Origin: Gnetum montanum
Lineage: Eukaryota > Streptophyta > Gnetopsida > Gnetales > Gnetaceae
Direction of reading: 5' to 3'
Assembly (NCBI GenBank): GCA_015680685.1
Contig: MNCI01011140.1
Location: 1,031,704-1,095,703 of the forward strand
DNA length: 64,000 nt
The notes beneath the pieces were generated by a model that saw only the letters and a program-made list of their open reading frames with translations, was not told the DNA's origin and ran no database searches. Below, piece by piece: positions 1 to 11,274 of the stretch. How positions within the stretch are numbered: position 1 is the stretch's first letter; each line of letters starts with the position of its first letter. Made by a program: the position numbers and the translations under genes.

Positions 1-769
1 AACTCCATAGACTAAGTGCCTACACGCCTTATGGAACACTTAAGGTTAATCGTTCGTTGTCTTCCCAGACTTACTTGTATTTTTCACGGTTGTATGGTTA
101 AGAAAATCTAAAGTATGTGATTTTTATGTCTTTTATGTTTTATCGCCTATGCTAATGAGGGAAAGGGTGAAGAGACTAAGTAACTAACTTTAACTAAGTT
201 CTAATGCCTAGCATCGGTATTCGTTCCCACTTGTCGTTCACACCCTGAACCAATGCAACCTTCTGGGATTACCAAACACTATTTGTTACTGGGATTACCA
301 AGCGTAATGCACGTGATCGAAGTGGTCGTGCTGAATGCACTTAACTATGAGAGAAGGGTTGAGAGAGATTAATTAACTAATAAAGCATTTAAACAATGAT
401 CAATAAATAACAATAATTAAAGTCCTATTTAGCTTATTCCATGCACTGCAAGGTTTATCCAAAATTTTGTCTTTATTTCCGTACACAAACTTGTGCTCAG
501 GTACAATATTTGCTCAAATAAAGATCCGTTCACTTTGGGACTCCTATTGCGGGCACATGGAAATTATTCTACCTCTAGAGAGGTAAAACTACCAGAGTTT
601 CGCTAAGGATCTAGATCTAGATGGAGAAACAAGGGAGAGCCGCCTCTTATTTATAGATTTGGCAGCATGCTACGATATCATGTACATGATATCACGGGGG
701 ATGCAATATCGCGGCAGATGCGATATCACGTACGCGATATCGCGGCCCATGCGATATCGCATCCCATCA
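1..769 (-). repeat. Truncated LTR of the Athila-like family (LTR D)
   Basis: The stretch resembles the LTRs at 27250-28118 and 36422-37298: the same order of a 'gtcttcccag' block, a 'ctcaggtac' block followed by 'aaagatccgtt', a TATA-like CTATAAATAAG read on the minus strand at about 645-655, and a terminal cluster of GATATC palindromes at 676-765. It ends in CCCATCA at 769, matching the TG..CA ends of the family. The left end lies outside the window. The sequence right of 769 has no purine-rich tract like those beside the other 3' LTRs, so this is more likely a 5' LTR of an element extending left, or a solo LTR. No target duplication can be tested. Confidence 0.7.
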
Positions 770-2310
770 AGCATTAATTGGAACAAACAAACAAAACTAT
801 GCCAAGCTAGCAAAAACTATGCTAGGCTTTATAAAACTAAGCTGGGCTTTATGAAACTACATTGGGCTAGCAAAAACTAAACTGTGCTTTGAAAAACTAA
901 GCTAGGATTTATAAAACTACACTAGGCCAACAAAAACTATGCTGGGCTTAATAAAACTATGATGGAACTATGTTGGGCTTTACAAAATTATGCTAGGCCT
1001 TGAAAATTTTAGAAGGTATAAAAATTTAAATAGGAAAAAATTGGATATTGGTAATATTTTGAGTTTTGGAAAGATATGCTGGTATTTTTCTAAAAATATG
1101 TTAGTGATAAAAAGAGCAAGTTATTAATTTACTTTTTTGAGAAATGTTGGTATATTTTCCCTTTATGGAAAACTACATTGGGTATTGTTGTACAACTAAG
1201 AAAAAATATTATTTTTTAAAAGATACGTTGGGTAACATGGAAAACAATGCTGGTGAGAGGTGTGTTGGTTAACCAAAAATATGCTAATAATTCTTAGTAG
1301 AACCACACTACCCTCTTCTAATAAAACCAACTAGAAAAATTTCACAACACAAAGTGGTTGGAAACCAAAAAAACTATGCTAGCCTTTGGGAAGCCTAAGA
1401 GCGGATTCAAATATGAATAGAATTTGGGTTATCTCAAAAGATATGCTGGCTTTGGAAATGTCTAGCAACTATTGTGAAATTTGTTATGAGCATCCAAACT
1501 AGTTACAATTAATACACTAAGCAAAAATTATAGGGGAATGAATGGCAATGTTGGCTTCCTTGGTAGATTTGAATGGGATTCAAATTTGTGAACAATGGCT
1601 TTGGGAAAGGTAGATTGGATAAGGTGAAGGAGTTGGATGGAGGTTTAAGCCCTCCTTCTAGCACCAAAAACTATTGCATTGGAAAAATTTTGTTGCTAGA
1701 AAATTGAAAGTTCTCAATGGAAATAGTTTGATCTTGGATCCCAAGGACTTCTAAGAAAGAGGATCCCAAGGTAGTCTAGATGGTCTTGTCAATCACCTAG
1801 GAACTTGAGAAGTGTTAATGGATGTAAATAGTTTAAATGAAAATGCAGATTCAATCTAAGAAAATGCATAGAAATGAATTGTAAAATAAACTTGCACAAC
1901 AAATCAATTGTAAGCTTTATTGCAATAATGAAAATATTCAAAGTATAGAGTCCAAATGTATACAAGTTATGTGTTGAAATGTAGAGGGAGTTACACAAAT
2001 GAAGCTTGACGCCTGTTGAAGCTAGCAGGTTATGTTCTACAGTTAGCCTCATGATCTAGATACTTCCCAACTTTGATTGCCAAAATTCCTTGTTGGTTCT
2101 CACATTGGATCTACAATGTTGGTTATGAAGTGGTGGATATTGTGCTTGATCTTTTGATGCTATGGAACTGTGCTAAGAGTCACCAATGCTCACCTAATTG
2201 TGAATTTGCTCCAAAAGGTCTCAAAACAAATGCCCAAGGTTCAAGTATCAAAAATTACAAAATTGTGAAACATGTTCAATATGTTCAAATTTTGTTATTA
2301 TAGGTCATAC
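770..2310. repeat. Old dispersed repeat X, copy 1, with short degenerate tandem units
   Basis: From about 785 to 1010 there are about ten imperfect 20-22 bp units of the type 'actatgctgggctttgtaaa', and weaker ones recur at 2380-2620. The stretch 1630-1810 ('ccaaaaactattgcattgg', 'gatggtcttgtcaatcacc') matches 17640-17815 ('ccaaaaactgtagtgcc', 'gatggtcttgtcgatcacc'). The stretch near 2165-2230 matches the junction of 18167 with 37370. This is therefore one copy of a repeat whose second copy is split by E1 and element A. I see no protein domain here. Short open frames on both strands look like chance. Confidence 0.55.
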
Positions 2311-2619
2311 CATTGCTAATTTGGGGCTACAAATTTTTTCCATGATTATTGATAGATTGGTGTAATTTGTAGATGTAGCAAGCCATCAATTCTAGCATAG
2401 TTTTCCACTTAGGGTAAGTTTGATGCACCTAGGCCATCAAAACTATGCTAAGTACTACAAATAGTAAATAGACTTTGAAAACTATGTTGGCTTCACCAAA
2501 ACTATGCTAGCCTTAGAAAACTATGATGGTCTCATGAAATCCTCACTGGCCTTGTGGAATCCTTGTTGGTCTTGCTAAAACCATGTTGACCTTGCTGGCA
2601 AAATGAAAGCTCAACAATT

Positions 2620-4430
2620 CCAACATTTGGTGTAGGTAGTTCCAGTGTAGTTTTAGCTATGGCCAACATAAAACCCATGAAAACCTCAAATTTGGTAGTT
2701 TCCAAGGCATTTTCAGCCTTCCCAAGCCCAAATATAGACATGACATAACTTTTTCCACTTGGAAACCAAGGCAACAACAACTTATGAGACATTTCTCAAC
2801 CCCCAAAAGTTGAAATATGCAAGATTGCAACCTATGAACTACAAACCTTACATTTTATAATAAAATTTAGCCTCAGGTTTAATGGTGAAGGTTACAATGC
2901 CAAAAAGATGCAATATGAATTTTCTTAGTGGTGTTTCACCCCACTTGTTTTTAGATGTAAAACCTTCATTAGGCTTCATTATCAAGGATAAATTTTATTT
3001 TGTTCTCTTGTTGAATGAGATGTGTTACATTCAATGAACTTGTTTTCGAAGTATATCAAAGGATATGTTAGATGGCCACATTGCATGAATGTTAAACATA
3101 GGTCATCATTATCATCAAGGTAAAGAAGATTGTAATTTGGCTATGGAATTATGGCTTGAGAGGAGTAACGGAGGTGATGTGAGGTAAGCACTCCTCACAT
3201 AGTGGGACAAGCTAACCAAATCTCAGGCATTAAGATTGCTTAGTAACTTACTACAGTGATGATTCACACATTTGTGATGACTTCGAGCTTCATCCTGCAA
3301 GCACAACTCCAAAAGTACAATAAAAAAAGACAAAGAAAACATGTGCTTACAACAAATTGAATAAGGCTAAATGATGCAATTAACAGGTATAAGCCATCAT
3401 TAGGTTACAACTAGTAGATATAGGAGAAGTATATATTTTTTTCCACAGAGTTGTACAGAGTTTTCAGCATCTTTGTAATGCCAAAAAGAGTTATGAGGTC
3501 ATGTAGGCTCACTCGTTGTAGGGATTATCACAGTTATCAACATCAGTTGTTCATTCCATCCTATCAATAACACTACAAGAAAACACGTGAGTGTTAGATC
3601 TAATCAAGGGTTATGTGACAACTTTAATGTTACTTTGCAAAGGTTTGACGATGTCTTGAGAAAAATTAGATTTTGGTGAGGAACTTGGTTTCATGAATTT
3701 TCTCCTCACTATTATGATTTAGATGGGAATTTCAACCAAGGATCATCTATGATGTTTCTAACTTAAAGGTCAATGGTAATTAGGCTACTTCACAATATTA
3801 AGGTTGTATGCTAGAATGGCTTTGAGGCTCAAGATTTAGATATTCAAGATCCACTTACTCTAACAACATCATGGAAATTATCTATTTAGGATTTAAGGCT
3901 AGTCAAATTTTCTTTCCCATCCTCCTAACGTAAACTTGCATATCAACATAAGCACATCAAGTGGCATCTGTACGGTATAAATGCTAAACAATGTTAAAAT
4001 AACACTATAATGATAAAGCAAAGTAAGGTAAAATAAGTTTAGAACATGGTAAAACAAGGTCAAACAATGAAAACTAGGGTGGAACAACGTAGGAGGAAAT
4101 CCAAAGTGCTACAAAATGACATGAAATGACATCAAAGAAAGTCAAATGATGATAAAAACAAAATCAAACAAGGTCAAAGGTGGTCAAATACAATCTAAAG
4201 TAGTAATATTTATTTTTTAGTTGATTTCTTGGTCAAAATAAAGCAAAATCTTATGAGAATAAGTCATAATTGATCAAATTAAGCAAACGTTTTGAAAAAA
4301 TAGGCTACAAATTATTAAAATAAGAGTATAATAATAATAATTAAAATAGATAAAAACTTGTGTAATCTAGTTGTAAACTTCTTGAAAGCTAGCTTGTTGC
4401 TGGTTAAATAATCAAAAATGCTAAAGTCTT
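2620..4430. other. Gene-free stretch
   Basis: AT-rich sequence without a recognisable protein domain, splice-bounded exon or RNA gene. Open frames up to about 90 codons occur on both strands, but none resembles a protein family I know. Confidence 0.5.
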
Positions 4431-4439
4431 GAATCCTCA

Positions 4440-6480
4440 ACATGTGGGGACTATTTTCTCAGTGTGTGGACAACTTGGATTGCCATCCTAGTGTGTTGAA
4501 CCCAAATCCGTAGTGTGTAAAGGATTCTTATTAAGTTTGGGGCTTGTTTGACTTAGTTTGATCACCTTCAAGCTATGCAAGGTTAATGTGGGACTTATCA
4601 GAGTATCTTACACTAAGAATTAGCAAGTTTGGACAAGGTTTTGAGTACCAAACCTTCACCTACTAAGCCAATACACTAGCCAACATATGGGACTAGTATC
4701 CCAACATATGGGGTTGAACCATGCAATTTCCAAGTGGTTTTGACTTAGTTGTTAGCATTCTAGGGCTCTTCTGATAGCTTCCAAACTCTATAGCAGGGTT
4801 TAGACACCTTGTATGGCTATTTTGAAGTCATTTTGGACTACAGAAAAGCCTATATATGTCCCATACACTAGCCCACATGTTGGCTGGCATGTGGTACCTA
4901 TGTTGCTAGCATATAGAGTAGAAGAATTAGTTTGGAGGGGTCATTTTGACTCATTTTAGGCTATTGTAGGCTCTTGATGTTAGTTTAGTGGCTTAGGGAG
5001 TGAGATGAGCTGATTTTGAAGTCAATTTAACCAAGTAGAGGGCTTGCAAGGGGCCTACATAATGGCATGCATGCTAGCTAGCATGTGGGGCTATAGCCCC
5101 AATGTATAGGAGATTGATTTTTTGTTTTCTGAAGTCCCCAGGGTTGGCTTTTTTCACTATACCATGCTTTTAAGGTAGCACATACGTTTTGGTGTCAAAA
5201 ATGGTTGTTATGAGGTCAAAAGAAGTCAAACAAGGATTTTTTTTGAAGCCATGCGTATGAGGATCAAAATTCATCTTTTCTTGGCTCAAACAGGGTCAAA
5301 TCATAGTTGGACTTCCCATTTAGGATTCCCAAGCTTTACCAATCAAATTTCAAGTAATTTTGAATGTCTTAAGCCTATCAAAACTCCTCACACGTTGTTC
5401 CATACACTCGCTAGAGTATGGGATCTATGTGCCTAGCCTGTAGGATAGATATTGGTTGATTTTGGGCTCATTTGACTTAGTTTTGATGCGTTTTAAGGTC
5501 ATTGGTGCCCATAGCTAGTGTTTGGCAATTTGTAGGATGTTTTTTGGTCATTTCAGACTGAAATAAGGTTATTTTATTGTCCATACGCTTGCCCATACAT
5601 TGGCAAGTGTATGGCACCTACCCTGCCAACATATAGAATCAAGATCTTAGTTTAGAATGTTCATTTGATCAACCTTTTGTCTCCTCTAGGTCTCTATGTT
5701 AGCGTCTAAGGTTTTGTGCTAAAAAATTACTTTCCTTGATATCATGAAAAGGTAAAGAAAACTTTTTTTAAGGCTTAGATGCTCCTCTTATGATGGCCAA
5801 TGTATGGGCTTCATGTTCTCAACGTATAAGACCTAAATTCATCTTTCAAGGGTTAAAAATTGGTAAAATTTTGGGCCATCTTCTGCCTTAGGCCTCCAAA
5901 CTTCCACAAGTCAATTTTTAAGTCATTTTGAGCCAAGTAAATTGGTCAAAAGCCTCTCACACACTCCCCATATGCTAGCTAATTTATGGATTTTATGTTC
6001 CCAATATGTGGGCTAAACATTAACCAATTTTGATCTTTTTTTACTTGTCTTTTTGGAGCTTCAGGACCACCAATGTCTCTGGCTCGCATTTAGAGTTGAG
6101 ATTGTTAAATTTGAAGGTTGCTTGAGGTCATGTATAAGCCTAGCAAAGTCCACACACTGGCCAACATATGGAGATCATGTGTCTAGCATATGGGCCAGTT
6201 AGAAGGTTTTTTTGTGGTAATTTTGGCTTATTTCATGGCCTTTGGAAGCTCATATAGTAGTGTTTAGAGTTTTGAAGGGATCTTGTGCTCTATGAGCCAT
6301 CCTAAGCTAAGGTTAAAGTGTAAGAATCAAGTCAAATAGTTGTTGAAGCTTCATAAACTACCCCACAAGCTACCATAGTGTGTGAAGCTTGTATCCCTAG
6401 TGTGTGTGCATTTTTTGGTCAAATTCCTAGCATGTGGGGTATCAAATCCTAGTGTATGAACAACTTTGGATAGGTTTTAA
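4440..6480. repeat. Long-period degenerate repeat ('catacactagccaacatatggg' type)
   Basis: Variants of a paired phrase, roughly 'cacactagccaacatatgg' followed by 'gtatcccaacatatgggg', recur near 4660-4720, 4850-4920, 5050-5110, 5400-5440, 5580-5640, 5800-5830, 5960-6010, 6150-6200 and 6360-6470, separated by about 150-250 bp of looser similarity. The same phrase appears at 37585-37705 and, reworked, at 9600-9990, so it belongs to the repeat that also contains 770-2310. No coding capacity is evident. Confidence 0.5.
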
Positions 6481-6860
6481 GCATGCTAGAAATGTTTTTA
6501 AATTTTGTATAACTACAAACAAAGGCTATAAACTACAAACTAATACCTTTTCTGGTTAGTTTTTTACAAAGTTTTAGTATTTCTCTGCACTTGTGTGTCA
6601 TTACAGTTGATGAATTTACACCATTTCGGTCATGTACACTACATCTATTATCAAAGATAAATTTTTTTTGGTCATTTTTCTATGTTTCATATTTTTCTCT
6701 ATTTTATAATCTTTAGTGTAAAAGGCTACAAGCTAAAACTACAATAAAACATAAGGCCATAAACTAATGTGATAATATGAAAATTATCAAAACAAGCATA
6801 ATTGTAAAAACTGGTCATCATATGCATGCAAGGGCAAGCAAGATAGGTTGTATATCTACC

Positions 6861-7109
6861 AACTTTAGGCCTTGGTAGGCAAAAATCTCATTAGTTTTAG
6901 CCCTTGGCAGGCCATGATGTTACTAGTTTTAGGCCTTAGTGGGCCATGTGTTGTCAGTTTTACGCCTTGGCAAGCCATATGTTACTAACTTTAGGCCCTG
7001 ATGGGCCGTGGTCTTCACTAATTTTAGGCCTTAGCAAGCCATGGTCTCATCAATTTTAGGCCTTCCTAGATCCTTGTGTTGCCAATTTTAAACCTTAGCG
7101 AGCTATGAC
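6861..7109. repeat. Tandem repeat, about 8 units of 31-33 bp
   Basis: Eight consecutive imperfect units follow the pattern 'agttttaggccttggcaggccatgatgttact', beginning with aactttaggc, agttttagcc, agttttaggc, agttttacgc, aactttaggc, aattttaggc, aattttaggc and aattttaaac. The unit length is steady while the bases diverge, so this is a genuine but aged satellite-like array, just downstream (minus-strand sense) of a gypsy protease relic. Confidence 0.75.
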
Positions 7110-7544
7110 CATACTTCTCTAACAATCATGGAAGAACCTTGAAAGAGCATATAAGGATAAAACCAATAATGAAACATGATATACTATTGCGAAAGTAAAT
7201 AAATGACCATTAACCAAAGGAGGAATAAGGTGTCTACAATGTATTTATTGTTTGATTCTTGATAAATCAAGGAGCTTCCTTTGTGCAATCTTAGTTTCAC
7301 CATTCTTCTTGTTCAAAATGGTGATTGATAGGTGCTTTCATTGATCGTTTAGCATTTTAGAGCTGGTGTTGTTAACATAGTAGTTATTATTTTTGTTGTC
7401 ACCAACCCCAACTTGAGTTTTGAGAGTTTCCTCTTAAAACTCCACCTTCAAACCTCAGTCAATGTTGATGCTGTTGATAGATGGTGGACACATGTTATCC
7501 TCATGAATAACAATTTCACCATCCTTATATGGTAAGTGGACCTC

Positions 7545-7883
7545 TTAGTGTATAGGAGATGACACTGGATGAAGCTTAACCAACCATGGCCTTCCTAGGA
7601 TTAAGTTGAAGCCAAGTGTCTCTTCAAGTACTAGAAAGTAGGTGGATGTGAAAAATTGTTCTTCAACTATGAAATCCAAAGAGATTGAACCTCGAACTAC
7701 TACCTGTGACTCATTACATAGCTTGAGTGCTAAGGTAGTGATTTCCTGGATGTTTTGGATTAGGTCTAGTTTCTCCACAATGGTGTATGGTATCACATTG
7801 GTTACCACTCCATCATCCACATGAACATGATAAACCTTATATCTACCAACATGTATGGTAATAAGGAATAAAGCAAATAGCAC
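7545..7883 (-). pseudogene. Ty3/gypsy retropepsin-like relic
   Basis: A 112-codon minus-strand frame has the layout of a plant gypsy aspartic protease. A short strand leads to the degenerate active-site segment 'HVDDGVVTNVI' at about residues 21-31, where families usually have D-G-G/A-S-x-N-[VI]. A middle region is followed by the conserved flap and end motif 'LILGRPWL' at about 93-100. The active-site spacing departs from the canonical triad, so activity is doubtful. It lies downstream of gag-like sequence (8700-9300) on the same strand, as expected for gag-protease order. No RT or integrase follows, so the element is incomplete. Confidence 0.65.
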
Positions 7884-8039
7884 TTCTCCATTTCATGAGT
7901 CAATCTTCATCTCATTTTCATGAATGTTGAACATGGGTTGATGCTTATTTTCCCTAAGGGAAGCTTGCTCAATGATAGAGTGGATAGATTTCTTGTTGGT
8001 AGGTATGTCTTCACTCACAGAGATAGAGGTCAACATTTA

Positions 8040-9300
8040 AGCTAGTGCATCTCAATGAGTAGGAGAGGTCATGACTAGGTCATATAAGTTTAGTTGTGTT
8101 CTTTTATTTGAGGGACTATTTGGCTTATTCCATTGTTATGAGGAAATTCTTTTCCTTAGTGTGTAATATTTCATCCTTGATGGTTTTAATTTCCTTCATC
8201 ATTCCTAGAGTTTTTGGCTCATGATTCAATGTATGTGCCTTGGGCTCCTTGTCCATGGATGTAGCTAATCTTGATGTAGATCTAGGTGGGTTAGTTTTCT
8301 TTCAAGCCTTTTGTTGTTGACTACCTTTAGTAGGCTTTGTTGTTGGTTTGATGACAAGTTGTTTTTGTTGCTGTTGTAGTGATGATTTCTTGCTAACCAC
8401 TTAGTTGTTGGCCACTATAGGTGGACTTTGATAATGGGTTATTATGGTTTTGCTTGTTGAAGGTGGTGGGACCCTAATAATAAATAGTTCCTTAGCCTTG
8501 GAAGGATTGGTAACATGTTGATTGCATTGTGATGTTGATGCCACTAAAGGTGGAATACATATGATGAAAGGCTTCTTAAGGGCTAGAGGTGGTGGTGCTC
8601 TAATGATGAAAGGAGGTTTAGGCTTTGTGTTTTAAGTCTAGGATAATACTTTGATGATAAATGATTACCTAAGAGGATTAGATCATTTAATTGTTGTGAA
8701 TGAGGCTATAGTGTAAGAGTTGTTATTAATGTTTCAAGAGTTAGACTCATTCAACACCAACTCTCCATGGTCAATCATCTTCTGGATGTCATTTTCAATG
8801 CTAGGAAAAAATCAATGTCATGACCAGTCATTTGATGGTAATGGCAAAACCTATCTAGTCTAAAGTACTTTGATAGCTTCAAATCATCTTTGTTTGCTAT
8901 CATTGGATCTCTAACTATCACAAAGATGATCATGCCTCTTACGAGCTTCCTTAGATAGTTGCTTATGTTGTATATGATTATCTTTAAGAAACTGTTCTAA
9001 AAGCTTAGAGGGCTTCATAGGCAACCTAGTGTACTTTGATCTATCCTTCCATCCAAAGTTTGGTCCTAATTTACTAGAGGCGTAGGAGATGGATGGTTGA
9101 GATGAGTTAGAAGATTTGTAACGTGGCAGTGATCCCCAACTTTCCACTTATTTTGTATCCTTGGATACTATAGCCATAATTTTCTATTCTTGCCTAGTTT
9201 TATCCTTATCCATCCTTTTGTGTTGATTTTTATAGGCCATGTAGGCCAAATTGTTACTAGCCTTGGTTGCTTCCCTAATATTCTTAGTTTGCGAAAAGGT
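8040..9300 (-). pseudogene. Ty3/gypsy gag C-terminal relic
   Basis: Minus-strand translation is broken by several stops and frame changes. A continuous piece (8911-9147) encodes a basic, proline- and serine-containing segment. Just downstream (about 8740-8850) the reconstructible pattern H-Q-M-T-G-H-D..., followed by an I-E-N-D-I-Q-x-x-I-D-x-G-E stretch, matches the common plant gypsy gag tail (zinc-knuckle-like H-x(4)-H and the 'ALKxxIQDLIDxG' box). Further downstream is a low-complexity proline/lysine linker leading to the protease relic at 7545-7883. It probably belongs to an old element different from the E1/A/B family. The identification rests on one motif. Confidence 0.5.
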
Positions 9301-9540
9301 TTAACTCAATAATCAAGGCTCTAAGTAATAGAGCTTTAAGCTAATAAAGTTATTTACTACTTCTTTGAAGATAGCCAGCTTACATATTAGCATAAATGAA
9401 GTTATAATATTCTTCATTAATTTTTGTGTAAGATGGGTCTAGTCCTAGTTGTCTAAGGGATTACCTAAATTCTACTATGGCAGGATCCTTGGGATCATAG
9501 ACACAAATAGAATATTGGTTGGAGGCCATGTGTGTTATAG

Positions 9541-10001
9541 TATGAGGTAGAATTGTCAAATGATGAAAAGGCATAAACAAAGTATTATACCGAATGATTG
9601 ACTAAGTATCTCAACATGTGAGAGTCTCTGTGAGAGCCTCAACATATGAGAATATTAGTGTATGGGACTATCTAGAGTATGGAAGTCTCAACATATGCGC
9701 TTTTCAATGTATGGGAGTCTTAGCATATGAGACTACACAGCCTTAACTATGCTATAATTGCAACTACATAGTATGAGGTAGAACTATCAAATGATGAAAA
9801 GGTGTAAAAAAAGTGTTATACTAGATGATTGACTAAGTATCTCAACATGTGAGAGTCTCTGTGAGAGCCTCAGCATATGAGAATATCAGTGTATGGGACT
9901 ATCTAGCATATGGAAGTCTCAACGTATGAGCTTTTCAATGTATGGGAGTCTTAGCATATGAGACTACATAGCCTTAACTACATAGCAACTGCATAGTAAT
10001 A
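9541..10001. repeat. Two-unit tandem duplication, 231-bp period
   Basis: The block starting 'tatgaggtagaattgtcaaa' at 9541 recurs at 9772 ('tatgaggtagaactatcaaa'). The two copies stay alignable for about 230 bp, including 'caacatgtgagagtctctg' and 'caatgtatgggagtcttagc'. Differences are mostly single-base transitions. It is non-coding. Confidence 0.8.
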
Positions 10002-10479
10002 ATAATTAAGAATTTTTTTGTTTGAATTTTTCCTAGCATATAAGGGGAAATGATTGAGAAAAAACTACAAAAGGCAAATGGTGGAAACAAGGATGATGAT
10101 GTACACTATAATTGCAAAGGCTATGTAGGGTGCTATTGTAGCACTATGCACTATACTAAAGAAATTAAAATTTAATTTTTTCATGGTTTTAGGTGCAAGG
10201 AACTACAACAGCATTGTGCACTACACTAGAAAAAATTAAAAATTAATTTTTTCAAATTCAAGATGCAGGGAACTATGGCAGCACTACTCAATGTGGTTGA
10301 AAATTTTAATGTCAAAATACTTTAAAAGGGTTGTTGGCCACATACTGGGTTTTGTGAAAATCCAACAATTAACAAAATAATTCAAAATGATCAAGGTTGT
10401 TATAGTCCACATGTTGGGCTTTGGAAAACTCATCACAAAATTTTGTAAGTTTCACTTCACACATTGGGCTTTGGAAAAC
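10002..10479. repeat. Repeat X, copy 2, left part (left flank of E1)
   Basis: Degenerate units of the 'cacatactgggttttgtgaaaatccaac' type resemble those at 17240-17480 on the other side of E1. The sequence is therefore the target into which E1 inserted. No coding evidence. Confidence 0.5.
10475..10479. repeat. Target-site duplication of E1 (left), AAAAC
   Basis: AAAAC stands immediately left of the E1 left LTR. The identical AAAAC is at 17128-17132, immediately right of the right LTR. Confidence 0.8.
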
Positions 10480-11149
10480 TAATGAAGAATCAAAGTGTTG
10501 TGTCAAAAGGCCCCCGGTGACATGGCCTTGTTGATGTGGTGTTCCCTATCAATGTAGCATTTGCTACGTTTATGAGGCCATGTCAATGTAGCTCAACAAT
10601 AAAGTCTATAAATATGCATGCTCCCACCGTGTATTAGCATTATTTGGTTAATAGAGTAGCTAAACTATTGTAGTTTTATTTTGTAGTCTTAGAGAATAGC
10701 TAGTGAATGCCCACAATGTGGATCTGAGTCAATTATATAGCATCTTATTTGACTAGCAATGTACCTGGATACATTCCATGAATGATAATAAGATTAAGAT
10801 TAATTCTTATTCATTGCAGTACTTTTACTTAGATTAAATTTACTTTTAATGCAATTTATATTCCATGTACTTAGTTAATATTTACATTTCCATGCATGTT
10901 AATAAATTGGTGGAATGAGTGTGACCAATTTCGAGTGTAAACACATATTCTCTTGGAAATCCCAGCAACGTTATTACTTGGTTTACCNNNNNNNNNNNNN
11001 NNNNNNNNNNNNNNNNNNNNNNNNNNNNNNNNNNNNNNNNNNNNNNNNNNNNNNNNNNNNNNNNNNNNNNNNNNNNNNNNNNNNNNNNNNNNNNNNNNNN
11101 NNNNNNNNNNNNNNNNNNNNNNNNNNNNNNNNNNNNTCATTGCTCATCA
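10480..11149 (+). repeat. E1 left (5') LTR, interrupted by an N run
   Basis: It begins 'taatgaagaatcaaagtg', against 'tgatgaagcatcaaagtg' in the right LTR, so the leading TG has decayed to TA. It ends GCTCATCA before the primer-binding region. It is alignable with 16216 to about 16750, including 'ctataaatatgcatgctccc' (TATA region near 10609) and 'aataagattaagattaattc'. Positions 10988-11136 are Ns. Confidence 0.85.
10988..11136. other. Assembly gap (149 N)
   Basis: Run of undefined bases inside the E1 left LTR. Aligning to the right LTR, the missing part corresponds to roughly 16752-17114, about 360 bp, so the N run understates the gap by about 210 bp. Confidence 0.9.
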
Positions 11150-11168
11150 TTCACGTTGTTGCCAAGGA
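11150..11168 (+). other. E1 primer-binding-site region (degenerate)
   Basis: One base after the LTR end, 'tcacgttgttgccaagg' aligns with the tRNA-Asp-type site TGGCGCCGTTGCCGGGGA known in Athila-like elements and with the better copy in element B. Several positions have decayed. Confidence 0.55.
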
Positions 11169-11274
11169 TGATGCTAGTTATCTAGATTAGTTATATCATA
11201 CATGATCGTTGTAAATGCATTAATAATTTATCTTTTAGAAAATATTAAGTAACACAGATCATTAACTAACAAAA

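Noticed and set aside
6861-7109. CRISPR-like array because of regular repeats
   Set aside because: Units are contiguous with no unique spacers, and the context is a plant retroelement.
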